Notes: generated by a model not told the origin, from the sequence alone. Numbered from the stretch's first letter, positions 10,287 through 19,636 are shown. The stretch: 64,000 nucleotides of DNA from Mycetohabitans rhizoxinica HKI 454 (GCF_000198775.1 NC_014722.1:1390845-1454844), one strand, 5' to 3'. Program-made: numbers and translations.

Positions 10287-11066
10287 ATGAAAACCATCAC
10301 ATCGCGGGACAATCCGCTATTCAAGCACCTCAAGGCGCTGACAGTCCCTGCACAGCAGAGAAAGCGTGGCCAGGCACTGCTCGAGGGCCTGCACTTGGCC
10401 GAAGCCTATCTCGATTCGGTCGGCCAGCCGGCGCATTGCGTGCTGACCGAGTCGGCACTGGCGCAGGTGCAGACCGCGCAGATCGTCGCGCGGCTCGATC
10501 CATCCCGGGTCGTGCGGTTCAGCGACGTGCTGTTCTCGCAGTTGTCGACGCTCGTCAATGGGATTGGCATTGCCTTCGTGGTGGATGTGCGGCCACGGCC
10601 ACTGCCCGAACGCGTCGAGGCCACTTGCGTGGTGCTCGACGGCGTGCAGGACGCCGGCAATGTCGGCTCGATCCTGCGCAGTGCCGCTGCGGCTGGGATC
10701 GGCGACGTGTTCTGCTCGCCTGGCACGGCGCACGCGTGGTCGCCCAAGGTATTGCGTGCCGGCATGGGCGCGCAATTTCTGCTGCGCGTGCACGAGCAGG
10801 TGGAGGCCGCCGACTTGTTGGCACGGCTCGCAGTGCCGGTGTTTGTCACCGATTCGCATGACGCACAGGCGCTGTACGATGTCGACCTGAGCGGGCCGCT
10901 TGCATGGGTGTTCGGCAACGAGGGCGCCGGCGTGTCGGCCGAGTGGCGTGCCGCGGTGAGCCGGCGCGTGACCATTCCGCAGCCCGGCGGCATGGAGTCG
11001 TTGAACGTCGCTGCCGCCGCCGCCGTGTGCTTTTTCGAGCAATGTCGGCAACGGCGTGTCGCGTAG
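10287..11066 (+). CDS. TrmH/SpoU-family RNA 2'-O-methyltransferase
   Basis: SAM-dependent knotted methyltransferase acting on tRNA or 23S rRNA ribose. The 259-residue protein opens MKTITSRDNPLFKHLKAL, the usual substrate-binding domain opening of RlmB-like enzymes. SPOUT motif 1 is DGVQDAGNVGSILRSAAA, motif 2 is WVFGNEGAGVS and motif 3 is IPQPGGMESLNVAAAAAV, which forms the SAM knot. Start ATG 10287 is preferred over an in-frame ATG at 10260 because it gives the family N-terminus. It follows rnhB by 30 bases. The exact RNA target cannot be read from sequence. Confidence 0.9.
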   Translation: MKTITSRDNPLFKHLKALTVPAQQRKRGQALLEGLHLAEAYLDSVGQPAHCVLTESALAQVQTAQIVARLDPSRVVRFSDVLFSQLSTLVNGIGIAFVVDVRPRPLPERVEATCVVLDGVQDAGNVGSILRSAAAAGIGDVFCSPGTAHAWSPKVLRAGMGAQFLLRVHEQVEAADLLARLAVPVFVTDSHDAQALYDVDLSGPLAWVFGNEGAGVSAEWRAAVSRRVTIPQPGGMESLNVAAAAAVCFFEQCRQRRVA

Positions 11067-11076
11067 CGGCGCGCGC

Positions 11077-11895
11077 TCAGTATGATTGCCGCTCGAGCTT
11101 GATTTCCTGCAAGATCGTCGTCGCGATCTCCTCGATTGACTTGTGCGTCGACGACAGCCATTTGATGCCTTCGCGGCGCATCAGCGCCTCGGCCTCGTTG
11201 ACCTCGTAGCGGCAGTTTTCTGGCGCAGCGTACTTGCTGCCTGGGCGGCGTTCGTTGCGGATCTCAGCGAGCCGCTGCGGATCGATCGACAGTCCAAAGA
11301 TCTTGTTGCGATGGGCACGCAGCGGCGTCGGTAGTTTGCCGCGCTCGAAGTCTTCCGGGATTAACGGGTAATTGGCCGCCTTCACACCGTACTGCATCGC
11401 CAGATAGAGGCTGGTAGGCGTCTTGCCGCTGCGCGACACGCCGACCAGGATCACGTCTGCGTCCTGCAAATTGCGGTTGCTCTGGCCATCATCATGCGCG
11501 AGCGAGAAATTGATCGCCTCGATCCGGTTCTTGTACTCCTCGGTATCGGCGGCCTGGTGGCCACGGCCGATCGCGTGGGTCGATTGGGTTTGCAATTCCT
11601 GCTCTAGCGGCTCGATAAAGGTCTGGAACATGTCCATGACCAGCGCTTTCGAGCGCTTGACGATCTCGTTTGATTGGCTATCGACGAGCGTCGTAAAGAC
11701 GACCGGGCGGCGCCCGTCCAGCGTGGCCGCTTCATTGATTTTCTGGACCGTGGCGTAAGCCTTCTCCGACGAGTCGATGAATGGCACGCGCACGAGGCGG
11801 AATTTTTGGTCGAACTGGGACAGGATCGAATGCGCGAATGTTTCCGCAGTGATGCCGGTGCCATCGGAGACGATGAATACAGTCGGTGCAGGCAT
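11077..11895 (-). CDS. ppsR: PEP synthase regulatory protein (bifunctional kinase/pyrophosphorylase)
   Basis: DUF299-family protein that inactivates PEP synthase by ADP-dependent phosphorylation and reactivates it by Pi-dependent dephosphorylation. The 272-residue product starts MPAPTVFIVSDGTGITAET, a hallmark of the family, and has a P-loop-like GVSRSGKTPTSLYLA around residues 150-165. The C-terminus holds the conserved RRPGSKYAAPENCRYE and WLSSTHKSIEEIA. It is transcribed away from ppsA, its presumed target, with 372 bases between them; that divergent pair is the usual arrangement in betaproteobacteria. It converges with the upstream methyltransferase gene, leaving 10 bases. Confidence 0.95.
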   Translation of the reverse strand: MPAPTVFIVSDGTGITAETFAHSILSQFDQKFRLVRVPFIDSSEKAYATVQKINEAATLDGRRPVVFTTLVDSQSNEIVKRSKALVMDMFQTFIEPLEQELQTQSTHAIGRGHQAADTEEYKNRIEAINFSLAHDDGQSNRNLQDADVILVGVSRSGKTPTSLYLAMQYGVKAANYPLIPEDFERGKLPTPLRAHRNKIFGLSIDPQRLAEIRNERRPGSKYAAPENCRYEVNEAEALMRREGIKWLSSTHKSIEEIATTILQEIKLERQSY

Positions 11896-12267
11896 GATGC
11901 TTGTTTAGTAGAGCGCCGCGCGGGCAGGCTCGGATTTCCGTCGGTCAAAGGGCCTGAGCGGGGATTCTGGGATTTTTTGCAGAGTAGCACGGTAGAATAG
12001 CGGCAACTTGTTTGACAAGCAATTGCAGGCGATGTCCGTGAACCGGCGGCAAGCTTTGTCCCATAAAACTTTGCAGGTCAGCGGCGGATGGGTGGGGTGT
12101 CGCACGGTGAGCACATGGCCCCCCGCGGCACGGGGCGAGGCGATCCTCGCGGCGCCCGCGATGGCTTGTCAAACAGGTTGTGCGAGGTGCGTTGCGGCTT
12201 CCAATGGAGCCGCGCGCACGGGCCCCACTCGCGCATGCCGGAAATTTTCTACCACTTAGGGGCTTTC
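11896..12267. other. Intergenic region between ppsR and ppsA
   Basis: This 372-base divergent spacer must hold the promoters of ppsR and ppsA. No convincing -35/-10 pair, operator or gene was identified. The ppsA frame stays open through the spacer from 12088, but the translation there is Arg/Gly-rich and unlike any PEP synthase N-terminus, so I treat it as non-coding leader. Confidence 0.5.
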
Positions 12268-14673
12268 ATGTCTAACGCAGCACATAACGGAGCATACGTC
12301 CTACCGTTCGAAGCATTACGAATGACAGATGTCGACTCGGTCGGCGGAAAAAATGCATCGCTGGGCGAGATGATCAGCCAACTGGCTGCGGCAGGCGTTC
12401 GCGTGCCGACCGGTTTCGCGACGACCGCGCACGCGTTCCGCGAATTCCTCGCGCACAATGACTTAACCGGGCGGATCGCTAAGCGCCTTGAGACGCTCGA
12501 TGTCGATGACGTGAAGGCGCTGGCCGAGGCCGGCAAGGACATCCGCCAGTGGATCATCGACGCGCCGTTGCAACCGCGCCTGGATGCGGAGATTCGCGAG
12601 CAGTTCGACAAGCTGCAGGCATCCTCGCCCCAGGAGCTGTCGTTTGCAGTGCGCTCGTCAGCCACGGCCGAGGACTTGCCAGACGCGTCGTTTGCCGGCC
12701 AGCAGGAGTCGTATCTGAACGTCGTGGGCATCGACGACGTGCTGGATCGCATCAAGCATGTGTTCGCGTCGCTGTATAACGACCGCGCGATTTCATATCG
12801 CGTGCACAAGGGCTTCACGCACGCCGAGGTGGCGTTGTCCGCCGGCGTGCAGCGGATGGTGCGCTCGGACGTCGGCGCGGCCGGCGTAATGTTCACGCTG
12901 GATACCGAATCGGGTTTTCGCGACGCCGTGTTCATCACCTCCAGCTACGGACTGGGCGAGACCGTGGTGCAGGGCGCGGTGAACCCGGACGAGTTCTATG
13001 TGTTCAAGACGACGCTCGCGCAGGGGCGGTATCCGATCATCCGCCGCTCGATTGGCTCCAAGCTGATCAAGATGGAGTTCACGCAGCCGGGCGAGTCGGG
13101 CCGCGTGAAGACGGTTGACGTGTCGGCGGAGCAGCGCAATCGCTATTCGATTACCGATGAGGATGTGATCCAGCTTGCCAAGTACGCGGTGATCATCGAG
13201 AACCACTACCAGCGTCCGATGGACATCGAGTGGGGCAAGGACGGCCGCGATGGCACGTTGTTCATCCTGCAGGCGCGCCCCGAGACGGTGAAGAGCCAGG
13301 CGGCCGGCAAGATTGAGCAGCGCTTCAAGCTGAAGGGCCAGTCGCAGGTGCTTGCGACCGGTCGGGCAATCGGTCAGAAGATTGGTGCCGGTCCGGTGCG
13401 CGTGATCCACGATCCTTCCGAGATGGAGCGTGTGCAGCCGGGTGATGTGCTGGTGGCGGACATGACCGATCCGAACTGGGAGCCGGTGATGAAACGCGCG
13501 TCGGCGATTGTCACAAACCGGGGCGGCCGTACCTGCCACGCGGCGATCATCGCGCGCGAGCTTGGCGTGCCGGCCGTAGTCGGCTGCGGTGACGCGACTG
13601 ACGTGCTGAAGGACGGTGCGCTGGTGACGGTATCGTGCGCGGAAGGCGACGAGGGTAAGATCTACGACGGCCTGCTTGAGACCGAGGTGACCGAAGTGCA
13701 GCGCGGCGAGTTGCCGAAGATCCCGGTCAAGATCATGATGAATGTGGGCAATCCGCAACTCGCGTTTGATTTCGCGCAGTTGCCGAACGCCGGCGTCGGG
13801 CTGGCGCGGCTCGAATTCATCATCAATAACAACATCGGCGTGCATCCGAAGGCGATTCTCGAGTATCCGAATGTTGACCAGGATTTGAAAAAAGCCGTCG
13901 AGAGCGTGGCGCGTGGTCACGCGTCGCCTCGTGCGTTCTACGTCGACAAGCTGACCGAGGGCGTCGCGACGATTGCCGCGGCGTTCTATCCGAAGCCGGT
14001 GATCGTGCGGCTGTCGGACTTCAAGTCGAACGAGTACAAGAAGCTGATCGGCGGTTCGCGTTACGAGCCGGACGAAGAAAACCCGATGCTCGGCTTCCGG
14101 GGCGCGTCACGCTACATCGCCGACGATTTCGCGGCCGCGTTCGAAATGGAGTGCCGTGCGCTCAAGCGCGTGCGTGACGAGATGGGCCTGACCAACGTCG
14201 AGATTATGGTGCCATTCGTGCGTACGCTGGGGCAGGCCAAGCGGGTAGTCGAGCTGCTCGCCCAATTCGGGCTCAAGCGCGGCGACAACGGCTTGCGACT
14301 GATCATGATGTGCGAAGTGCCGTCCAACGCGATTCTGGCCGAGCAGTTCCTGGCGTATTTCGACGGCTTCTCGATTGGCTCGAACGATTTGACGCAGTTG
14401 ACGCTAGGCTTGGACCGGGACTCGGGCATGGAATTGCTTGCCCACGACTTCGACGAGCGCGATCCGGCAGTGTGCTTCATGCTGTCGCGCGCGATCGAAA
14501 CCTGCCTGCGGTTGGGCAAGTATGTCGGCATTTGCGGCCAGGGCCCGTCGGACCATCCGGATTTTGCTGCGTGGCTGACGAAGGAAGGTATTGCCTCGAT
14601 CTCGCTGAATCCGGATACCGTGATCGACACTTGGCAGGCGCTCGCGCAGGCAGACGACGCGAAGGCGGCATGA
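12268..14673 (+). CDS. ppsA: Phosphoenolpyruvate synthase (pyruvate, water dikinase)
   Basis: Converts pyruvate, ATP and water to PEP, AMP and phosphate for gluconeogenesis. The 801-residue protein has the usual three parts: an N-terminal ATP-grasp domain ([36 protein letters not shown]), a central swivelling domain with the phospho-histidine loop [18 protein letters not shown], and a C-terminal PEP/pyruvate TIM barrel ([31 protein letters not shown]). ATG 12268 gives [19 protein letters not shown] and follows an AGGGG ribosome site. The regulator gene lies divergently upstream. A strong terminator follows about 100 bases after the stop. Confidence 0.96.
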   Translation: MSNAAHNGAYVLPFEALRMTDVDSVGGKNASLGEMISQLAAAGVRVPTGFATTAHAFREFLAHNDLTGRIAKRLETLDVDDVKALAEAGKDIRQWIIDAPLQPRLDAEIREQFDKLQASSPQELSFAVRSSATAEDLPDASFAGQQESYLNVVGIDDVLDRIKHVFASLYNDRAISYRVHKGFTHAEVALSAGVQRMVRSDVGAAGVMFTLDTESGFRDAVFITSSYGLGETVVQGAVNPDEFYVFKTTLAQGRYPIIRRSIGSKLIKMEFTQPGESGRVKTVDVSAEQRNRYSITDEDVIQLAKYAVIIENHYQRPMDIEWGKDGRDGTLFILQARPETVKSQAAGKIEQRFKLKGQSQVLATGRAIGQKIGAGPVRVIHDPSEMERVQPGDVLVADMTDPNWEPVMKRASAIVTNRGGRTCHAAIIARELGVPAVVGCGDATDVLKDGALVTVSCAEGDEGKIYDGLLETEVTEVQRGELPKIPVKIMMNVGNPQLAFDFAQLPNAGVGLARLEFIINNNIGVHPKAILEYPNVDQDLKKAVESVARGHASPRAFYVDKLTEGVATIAAAFYPKPVIVRLSDFKSNEYKKLIGGSRYEPDEENPMLGFRGASRYIADDFAAAFEMECRALKRVRDEMGLTNVEIMVPFVRTLGQAKRVVELLAQFGLKRGDNGLRLIMMCEVPSNAILAEQFLAYFDGFSIGSNDLTQLTLGLDRDSGMELLAHDFDERDPAVCFMLSRAIETCLRLGKYVGICGQGPSDHPDFAAWLTKEGIASISLNPDTVIDTWQALAQADDAKAA

Positions 14674-14772
14674 CACCGCGTCCGTTGGCGGGTCGGACGA
14701 TACGCCGGCCGCCAGAAACCGGGCGCTGACGCGCGGCCGGTTCGCGGCGCGAGCTGGCTTCGTGCTATAAGA

Positions 14773-14803
14773 CACCTCGGTGACGGCACCGAGGTGTTTT
14801 TTT
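14773..14803 (+). terminator. Rho-independent terminator after ppsA
   Basis: A perfect 10-bp inverted repeat (CACCTCGGTG / CACCGAGGTG) with the 4-base loop ACGG is followed directly by seven T. It lies between ppsA and the nfeD start and should end ppsA transcription. The nfeD ribosome site (AGGGG) begins just after it. Confidence 0.93.
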
Positions 14804-14818
14804 ATTTAGGGGATCGCG

Positions 14819-15280
14819 ATGGTGGGTTCGGGACTTATTTGGTGGATCGCGACCGGTGCGCTGTTGGTAGTCGAGCTGACGAGCGGCACGTTCTATCTAT
14901 TGATGATTGCGCTGGGCTGCGCGGCGGGCGGTATTGCGCACGGAATCGGCATGCCGGTGGCCGCGCAGCTTGCGCTGGCCGCACTGGTCGCGCTGGCCGC
15001 CGTGACGGTGCTGCGGCGTTCCCGCTACGGTCATCGGCGGCGCCGCGACGTGCGGGACGTCACGCGGGACGCCGATGTGCTACTAGACATCGGCCAGACG
15101 GTGTGCGTTGAACGCTGGGATAACGGCCGGGCACGCATCAACTATCGTGGTGCGCAATGGGATGTCGAGCTTCAGCCCGGCGAGAGCGAGCATGCGCACT
15201 GGTATTTGATTCGCCAGGTGCGCGACAACCGGCTCATCGTTGCCGCCCGACCGGCCGCTCGCTCTTCTTCTACAGCCTGA
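14819..15280 (+). CDS. NfeD-family membrane protein
   Basis: Small membrane protein with a C-terminal OB-fold domain, almost always encoded next to an SPFH/stomatin protein, with which it is thought to work in membrane quality control. The 153 residues show two or three hydrophobic N-terminal segments (GLIWWIATGALLVVELTSG; then LMIALGCAAGGIAH; then LALAALVALAAVTVL) followed by a soluble domain from about residue 75 with GQTVCVERWDNGRARINYRG and WDVELQPGE. Start ATG 14819 has AGGGG just upstream. The stop overlaps the SPFH start (TGATG), so the two are coupled. The partner is frameshifted, which may leave this protein without a function. Confidence 0.88.
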   Translation: MVGSGLIWWIATGALLVVELTSGTFYLLMIALGCAAGGIAHGIGMPVAAQLALAALVALAAVTVLRRSRYGHRRRRDVRDVTRDADVLLDIGQTVCVERWDNGRARINYRGAQWDVELQPGESEHAHWYLIRQVRDNRLIVAARPAARSSSTA

Positions 15281-16162
15281 TGGGATACTACGCCATGGAT
15301 CTTTTGATTATTGCACTAGTCTTGTTCGTCGTCGTAGTGGTGATCGCGACACAATGCGTGAAGATTACGCCTCAGCAGCATGCCTGGGTGCTCGAGAGGC
15401 TTGGCCGTTATCATGCGACGCTGACGCCGGGCCTGAACATCGTGCTGCCATTCGTCGATCGCGTCGCGTACAAGCATTCGCTGAAGGAGATCCCGCTCGA
15501 CGTGCCGTCGCAGGTCTGCATCACGCGCGACAACACGCAACTGCAGGTCGATGGCGTCTTGTACTTTCAGGTCACCGATCCGATGAAGGCCTCGTACGGC
15601 TCGGCGAACTACGTGATGGCGATCACGCAGCTTGCGCAGACGACGTTACGCTCGGTCATTGGCAAGATGGAACTGGACAAGACGTTCGAGGAGCGCGACC
15701 TGATCAACCACAGCATCGTATCGGCACTTGACGATGCAGCAGCGAATTGGGGCGTGAAGGTGCTGCGCTACGAAATCAAGGATCTGACGCCGCCTAACGA
15801 AATCTTGCGTGCGATGCAGGCGCAGATTACGGCCGAGCGAGAGAAGCGGGCGCTGATCGCGTGCGTCCGAGGGCCGTAAGCAAGAACAGATCAACCTGGC
15901 GTCCGGCGCGCGCGAGGCGGCGATTCAGCAATCCGAAGGGGAGAAACAGGCCGCGATCAACCAGGCCCAGGGGCAGGCTGCCGCCATTCTCGCTGTGGCC
16001 GACGCGAATGCGCAAGCGATCCAGAAAATCGCCGATGCGATTCAGTCGCGTGGCGGCATGGATGCGGTGAATCTGAAGGTTGCCGAACAATATGTCAGTG
16101 CTTTTGGCAACCTGGCCAAGCAAGGCAATACACTGATTGTCCCGGCCAATTTGGCGACATGA
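15280..16162 (+). pseudogene. SPFH/stomatin-family protein (QmcA-like), frameshifted
   Basis: Membrane-anchored SPFH/band-7 protein. The first 190 or so residues are normal: one N-terminal membrane segment (LLIIALVLFVVVVVIAT), then the band-7 domain (AWVLERLGRYHATLTPG; LDVPSQVCITRDNTQLQVDG; KMELDKTFEERDLIN). At 15859-15866 the tetranucleotide GCGT occurs twice in tandem where one copy would keep frame. The reading frame then stops at 15879. The remaining coiled-coil and C-terminus continue uninterrupted in another frame to 16162 (EQINLASGAREAAIQQ ... AKQGNTLIVPANLAT). This is either a recent 4-base slippage mutation or an assembly error. The truncated product would lack the oligomerisation region. 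Confidence 0.88.
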
Positions 16163-16244
16163 GCACGATGATCGCCTCCGCGCTGAGCATCGCACACGCC
16201 AAGCGTGACGTGTAGCCGAAGTAGGGTGTCGCCAAGCGGCCAGG

Positions 16245-16806
16245 CGCACGTGTCGGCTCGTAGTGGTCAGCGACACGTGACCCAGATTGTCGCGCACCGT
16301 GCGCAGACCGAGCCGCCATCGGCCTGATGTGACCCGGCGGTATGCCTCAGCCAGTCTCAGTTAGTGCCGACGTCCAGTTCATCGGCGCGCTCGATGAACT
16401 GGACCGCGCGCACGCAGCCATGTCGCGGTACGGCTGAATATGTTTTTGATTTGCGTCACGCAAAACCGAGCGTGACAGACAGCGGTGCGGGCCTTTAAAG
16501 GGCATGACCAGCGGCGTGGTGCTGGCTCGGCCGGCCAGCGAGGGCAGGCCACACGCTTGTTGATAGCGGGTCAGCTCGACGATCAACACCGGCGACGCCG
16601 GCACGATCCGCGCGCGTTTTTCATTGCCGACGATTTCGAGCCACCATTGGTCCCGCCCCTGCGCCCTCAAGCGCCGCGAGAAGTCGTCCATGGTCCCGCT
16701 GGTGACCTCGGCAATGCGCAGGTTTTGCAGGTAGAAAAGCGTTGTCTGCCAGCGGCAGCGCGCATAGTACGCCTGCCGCGCCGCTGTTTTGTGGGGCAGC
16801 TGCCCA
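16245..16806 (-). pseudogene. Tyrosine recombinase (phage-type integrase) relic
   Basis: A decayed site-specific recombinase reads from about 16806 downward. The first part is open: LPHKTAARQAYYARCRWQTT, then LRIAEVTSGTMDDFSRRLR and WWLEIVGNEKRARIVPAS, the catalytic-domain opening of tyrosine recombinases. The frame then breaks. Box II WLRHTAGSH and the LGHVSLTTTSR segment can be read in other frames near 16255-16360. The N-terminal arm-binding domain and the nucleophilic tyrosine are not found, so it cannot be active. It lies next to a toxin-antitoxin pair and an IS remnant, which suggests the edge of a former mobile island. Confidence 0.75.
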
Positions 16807-16878
16807 AACGAACTGTACGAAGGGCCGAATTTGATCTATATTTAGTCTTGTCGCCAGTCAGCAAGCTAGGAATGCGTC

Positions 16879-17151
16879 GTGAAATTCTCAACTCAAATTA
16901 AGCCTATCAGCTACCTTAAGAGCCACGCAGCCGACATCATTAAGAATATTTCCGAGTCCCGGGAGCCAATGCTGATCACCCAAAATGGGGAAGCCAAGCT
17001 TGTGGTCATGGACGTTCGCTCTTACGAGCAGCAGGAAGATACCCTTGCCCTTCTAAAAATTCTTGCCATGGGTAATCAGGAAATTTCTCAAGGCCGCTTC
17101 CGCGATGCGGATGACGTCTTTGCCGACTTGGACAAGGAAGACCGCGGGTGA
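16879..17151 (+). CDS. Phd/YefM-family antitoxin
   Basis: Type II antitoxin that would neutralise the downstream toxin and repress the operon. The 90 residues start (GTG) KFSTQIKPISYLKSHAADI, the DNA-binding end of Phd/YefM proteins, followed by the family stretch REPMLITQNGEAKLVVMD and an acidic tail that would wrap the toxin. GTG 16879 follows an AGGA ribosome site. The stop overlaps the toxin start by 4 bases. The base composition is visibly less GC-rich than its surroundings, with AT-rich third positions, suggesting transfer. Both reading frames look intact despite decayed neighbours. Confidence 0.88.
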   Translation: MKFSTQIKPISYLKSHAADIIKNISESREPMLITQNGEAKLVVMDVRSYEQQEDTLALLKILAMGNQEISQGRFRDADDVFADLDKEDRG

Positions 17152-17474
17152 AAGTTGTTTTCCTTGAAGGTGCCGAAGAGGACTTAAAGGAGCTTCGTCG
17201 CTACATCATTAAAAACTTTGGCCGATCAACTTGGCAAGAGACTTATCAACCAATCAAGTATTCTGTTCGAGACATTTTAGTTTTCCCCCAAAGCGGCGTT
17301 ATCCCTGAAGAGCTTGTTGACTGTAATCCTCAACAGTACCGCCAAGTTATTTCTGGCATGAATCGCATTCTCTATGAGATTGGGGACACAATTATTTACA
17401 TCCACATCATTTGTGACATTCGCCGCGACATGAGAACACTTCTTTCCCGCCGGCTGCTACGCGTGATCAAATAG
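17148..17474 (+). CDS. RelE/ParE-family toxin
   Basis: Toxin partner of the antitoxin just upstream. The 108 residues read KVVFLEGAEEDLKELRRYI at the N-terminus, typical of the RelE/ParE superfamily (beta strand plus helix pair with an Asp/Glu-Leu core), and end with the IIYIHIICDIRRDMRTLLSR beta-strand region. RelE-type mRNA interferases and ParE-type gyrase poisons cannot be told apart here. GTG start overlaps the antitoxin stop (GTGA), indicating translational coupling. Like the antitoxin, it is AT-richer than its neighbours. Confidence 0.85.
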   Translation: MKVVFLEGAEEDLKELRRYIIKNFGRSTWQETYQPIKYSVRDILVFPQSGVIPEELVDCNPQQYRQVISGMNRILYEIGDTIIYIHIICDIRRDMRTLLSRRLLRVIK

Positions 17475-17594
17475 TGGCGCCGTTAAGAATCAGACGGCAA
17501 TGCCAAAATCGGCTCCAGGGTAAATGCGCGCCCGCGTACCGACTGCGCCATAGCGCGAGCTTCCATAGGGGACGACGTCCACTGAACCTGCGCC

Positions 17595-18078
17595 TAGGGC
17601 GTGTTAGGCCCTTAATGGGACAGCATGAATGAGCATGAGCATAGCGGAGACGACGAAATGCAGGCCGGCTAGCGTTTCGGGCAAGCGCTCGTAGTTGCGA
17701 GCGCGTCGCCTGAACCGGTTGAGGTAGCCGAAGCTGCGCTCGAGCACCCAGCGGCGGGGCAGCACTGAGCGCAAATCATGGATCATAGCTTTGAAGCAAC
17801 CCGCGTTCAGCCAATGCTGCGTTTGCTGCTAGACCTGTTCCCACGGCGGGAAGTGGGTCAGAAGCATACGCCACGAGGCACTCGCTCGCGCTATCCAGCG
17901 CAGTGCGTTGAACATTTTGCGCAACTCATATCGACGCTGCGGTGCAGCTTTATTCATTAAAGTCAGGTAGGGAGCAGCAAAGCTCCATGCCTCGTTCGAT
18001 ACATCCATCGAGTAAGGCTTGCGTTCTGTTATACCAATAGAGTAACAACGCTGACCCAAAGTGCCTAACATGCTCTGG
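17595..18078. mobile_element. Collapsed IS5-family insertion sequence
   Basis: About 480 bases bounded by matching imperfect inverted ends: GCGTGTTAGGCCC at 17599-17611 and, read on the other strand, GCATGTTAGGCAC near 18062-18074. Between them is a transposase gene (minus strand) joined from its first and last thirds with the middle missing. A full-length element of this type would be about 800 bases or more. It lacks the catalytic core, so it cannot move itself, but its ends might still be usable by a transposase supplied elsewhere. No obvious target duplication could be confirmed by eye. Confidence 0.75.
17604..18008 (-). pseudogene. IS5-type transposase with internal deletion and stop
   Basis: The N-terminal part reads MDVSNEAWSFAAPYL and continues through RKMFNALRWIARASASWRML and PPWEQV. 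A stop codon (TAG) follows, after which the same frame continues [20 protein letters not shown]. The sequence then jumps directly to the C-terminal [19 protein letters not shown] and [18 protein letters not shown]. The missing part would have held two of the three acidic catalytic residues of the DDE domain. Two lesions, one of them a large deletion that keeps frame. Confidence 0.8.
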
Positions 18079-18258
18079 GGTTGACTCGTCAGAAGGGCTA
18101 ACGCTTACGAACTCGGGGTGGGCTAGCGAAGGCTGTTCTGGATGTCTGACAGCCATCCAGTACTCCGACGGTCCGGCAATCCGCTACGCGCTCGCGATCC
18201 TGCCATTGTTGGCGAAACCAGAAGTAGAGGGGGCGGGCGGCGTCGCGGCGGCACGCCG

Positions 18259-18708
18259 CTAGCGCGTGGTGTTTTTCAGCAGCTGTGCCTTCTCGCGTTG
18301 CCAGTCGCGCTTCTTTTCGGTCTCGCGCTTATCGTGCAGCTTCTTGCCCCGGGCCAAGCCGATTTCACACTTCACTCGTCCATTCTTGTAGTGGAAGTTC
18401 AGCGGCACCAACGTATAGCCGCGCTGCTCGACCTTGCCAATCAGCTTGCGGATCTCATCGGCGTTGAGCAGCAACTTGCGGGTGCGCACAGGATCCGCGT
18501 GCACGTGCGTCGAGGCGGTCTGCAACGGGCTGATGTGCGTGCCGATCAGGAACAGTTCACCGTTGCGAATCACAACGTAGCCTTCCTTGATTTGGCCGCG
18601 CCCGGCGCGCAGTGCCTTGACCTCCCAGCCCTCAAGCACGAGCCCCGCCTCGTAGCGTTCCTCGATGAAGTAATCGAAGAATGCTTTCTTGTTGTCGATG
18701 ATGCTCAT
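18259..18708 (-). CDS. smpB: SsrA-binding protein SmpB
   Basis: Binds tmRNA and delivers it to stalled ribosomes for trans-translation. The 149-residue product matches the family length and carries [30 protein letters not shown] in one stretch, [19 protein letters not shown], then [21 protein letters not shown] and the Lys/Arg-rich C-terminal tail ([19 protein letters not shown]) that reads into the ribosomal mRNA channel. It is divergent from ratA, as in many betaproteobacteria. No tmRNA gene was seen nearby. Confidence 0.96.
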   Translation of the reverse strand: MSIIDNKKAFFDYFIEERYEAGLVLEGWEVKALRAGRGQIKEGYVVIRNGELFLIGTHISPLQTASTHVHADPVRTRKLLLNADEIRKLIGKVEQRGYTLVPLNFHYKNGRVKCEIGLARGKKLHDKRETEKKRDWQREKAQLLKNTTR

Positions 18709-18843
18709 GAATGGGTTTTGACCAACTCGGATAAAATTATGATTTTAGCAAAGCGACCCGGCGCCGAAGGCCGCGTCGCGTCCGCGCGTGCTCCGGGCTC
18801 GCCGCGACGCGCGCGGCGCCACGCGCCTCTTCGATGCCCTTTT

Positions 18844-19281
18844 ATGGCAGACGTTCAGAAAACCGTCCTGATTCGTTATTCCGCCGAACGCATGTTCGAC
18901 CTTGTGACTGATGTCGCCGACTACCCCAACTTTCTGCCTTGGTGCGGTGGCGTCGAGATCCGGCACCAGGACGAAACAAGCATGGAAGCACGGATCGACA
19001 TCCGCTTCAAGGGGATTCATCAGCATTTCGCCACCCATAACACGCAACGGCGCCCGGAACGGATCGATATGGAGTTCACCGAAGGGCCTTTCAAGCGGTT
19101 CACCGGCTATTGGAACTTCATCCCGCTGCGGGACGATGCGTGCAAGGTCGAGTTTGCGTTGCACTATGAGTTTTCCAGCATCATCTTGGAGAAGCTGATC
19201 GGACCGGTGTTCAATCACATCGCGAACACGTTTGTCGAATCGTTCGTCAAGCGGGCCGGGGAGCGCTATGGCAAGCGTTGA
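18844..19281 (+). CDS. ratA: RatA-family START/polyketide-cyclase-like protein
   Basis: Member of the RatA (ubiquinone-binding COQ10/START) family. The E. coli homologue has been linked to ribosome subunit association and homologues elsewhere to ubiquinone; the role here is not decided by sequence. The 145 residues (MADVQKTVLIRYSAERMFDL; PNFLPWCGGVEI; FTEGPFKRFTGYWNF; NHIANTFVESFVKRA) match the family throughout. ATG 18844 is chosen; the frame is open far upstream through the smpB antisense region, which is not coding. The end overlaps ratB by 14 bases. Confidence 0.92.
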   Translation: MADVQKTVLIRYSAERMFDLVTDVADYPNFLPWCGGVEIRHQDETSMEARIDIRFKGIHQHFATHNTQRRPERIDMEFTEGPFKRFTGYWNFIPLRDDACKVEFALHYEFSSIILEKLIGPVFNHIANTFVESFVKRAGERYGKR

Positions 19282-19636
19282 TCCAGCGGCGCTGGGCGGC
19301 GGCGCCGGGGCCATGATCGAGGTGCAAGTTTGTTATGCGCTGCCCGACACGCAAACGCTCGTCGCCTTGCGACTGCCAATCGGTGCGACGCTGCGTGAGG
19401 CCATCGAGGCTAGCGGGATCGTCGCGATGCATCCGCAGATCGACCTGGCCCAGCAGCGCGTCGGCGTGTTCGGACGCATCCGCGCGCTGGACTCGGTGCT
19501 CGAGAATGGTGATCGCGTCGAGATCTATCGGCCGTTGACCGTCGATCCGAAGCTCGCGCGACAGCGCCGCGTCGCCAAAGCTCGCCACAGCGGCTCGCTC
19601 GAAGGACGCAAATGGCGCGCGAAAGACGCCCGCTGA
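19268..19636 (+). CDS. RatB/RnfH-family ubiquitin-like protein
   Basis: Small beta-grasp protein of the RnfH (UPF0125) family, usually encoded directly after ratA. The 122 residues show the conserved IEVQVCYALPDTQTLVALRL, ATLREAIEASGI, and DRVEIYRPLTVDPKLARQRR, followed by a basic tail. ATG 19268 overlaps the ratA end; a second ATG (IEVQV start) 15 codons on is also possible. The partner and biochemical role are unknown. Confidence 0.9.
   Translation: MASVDPAALGGGAGAMIEVQVCYALPDTQTLVALRLPIGATLREAIEASGIVAMHPQIDLAQQRVGVFGRIRALDSVLENGDRVEIYRPLTVDPKLARQRRVAKARHSGSLEGRKWRAKDAR

Noticed and set aside
12793..13920. 375-codon frame antisense to ppsA
   Set aside because: It mirrors the high-GC codon pattern of ppsA, has a His/Arg-rich composition with no family motif, and ppsA is unmistakable on the other strand.
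18079..18258. Possible tmRNA gene next to smpB
   Set aside because: No encoded tag sequence, tRNA-like ends or CCA were found in the 180 bases between the IS remnant and smpB.
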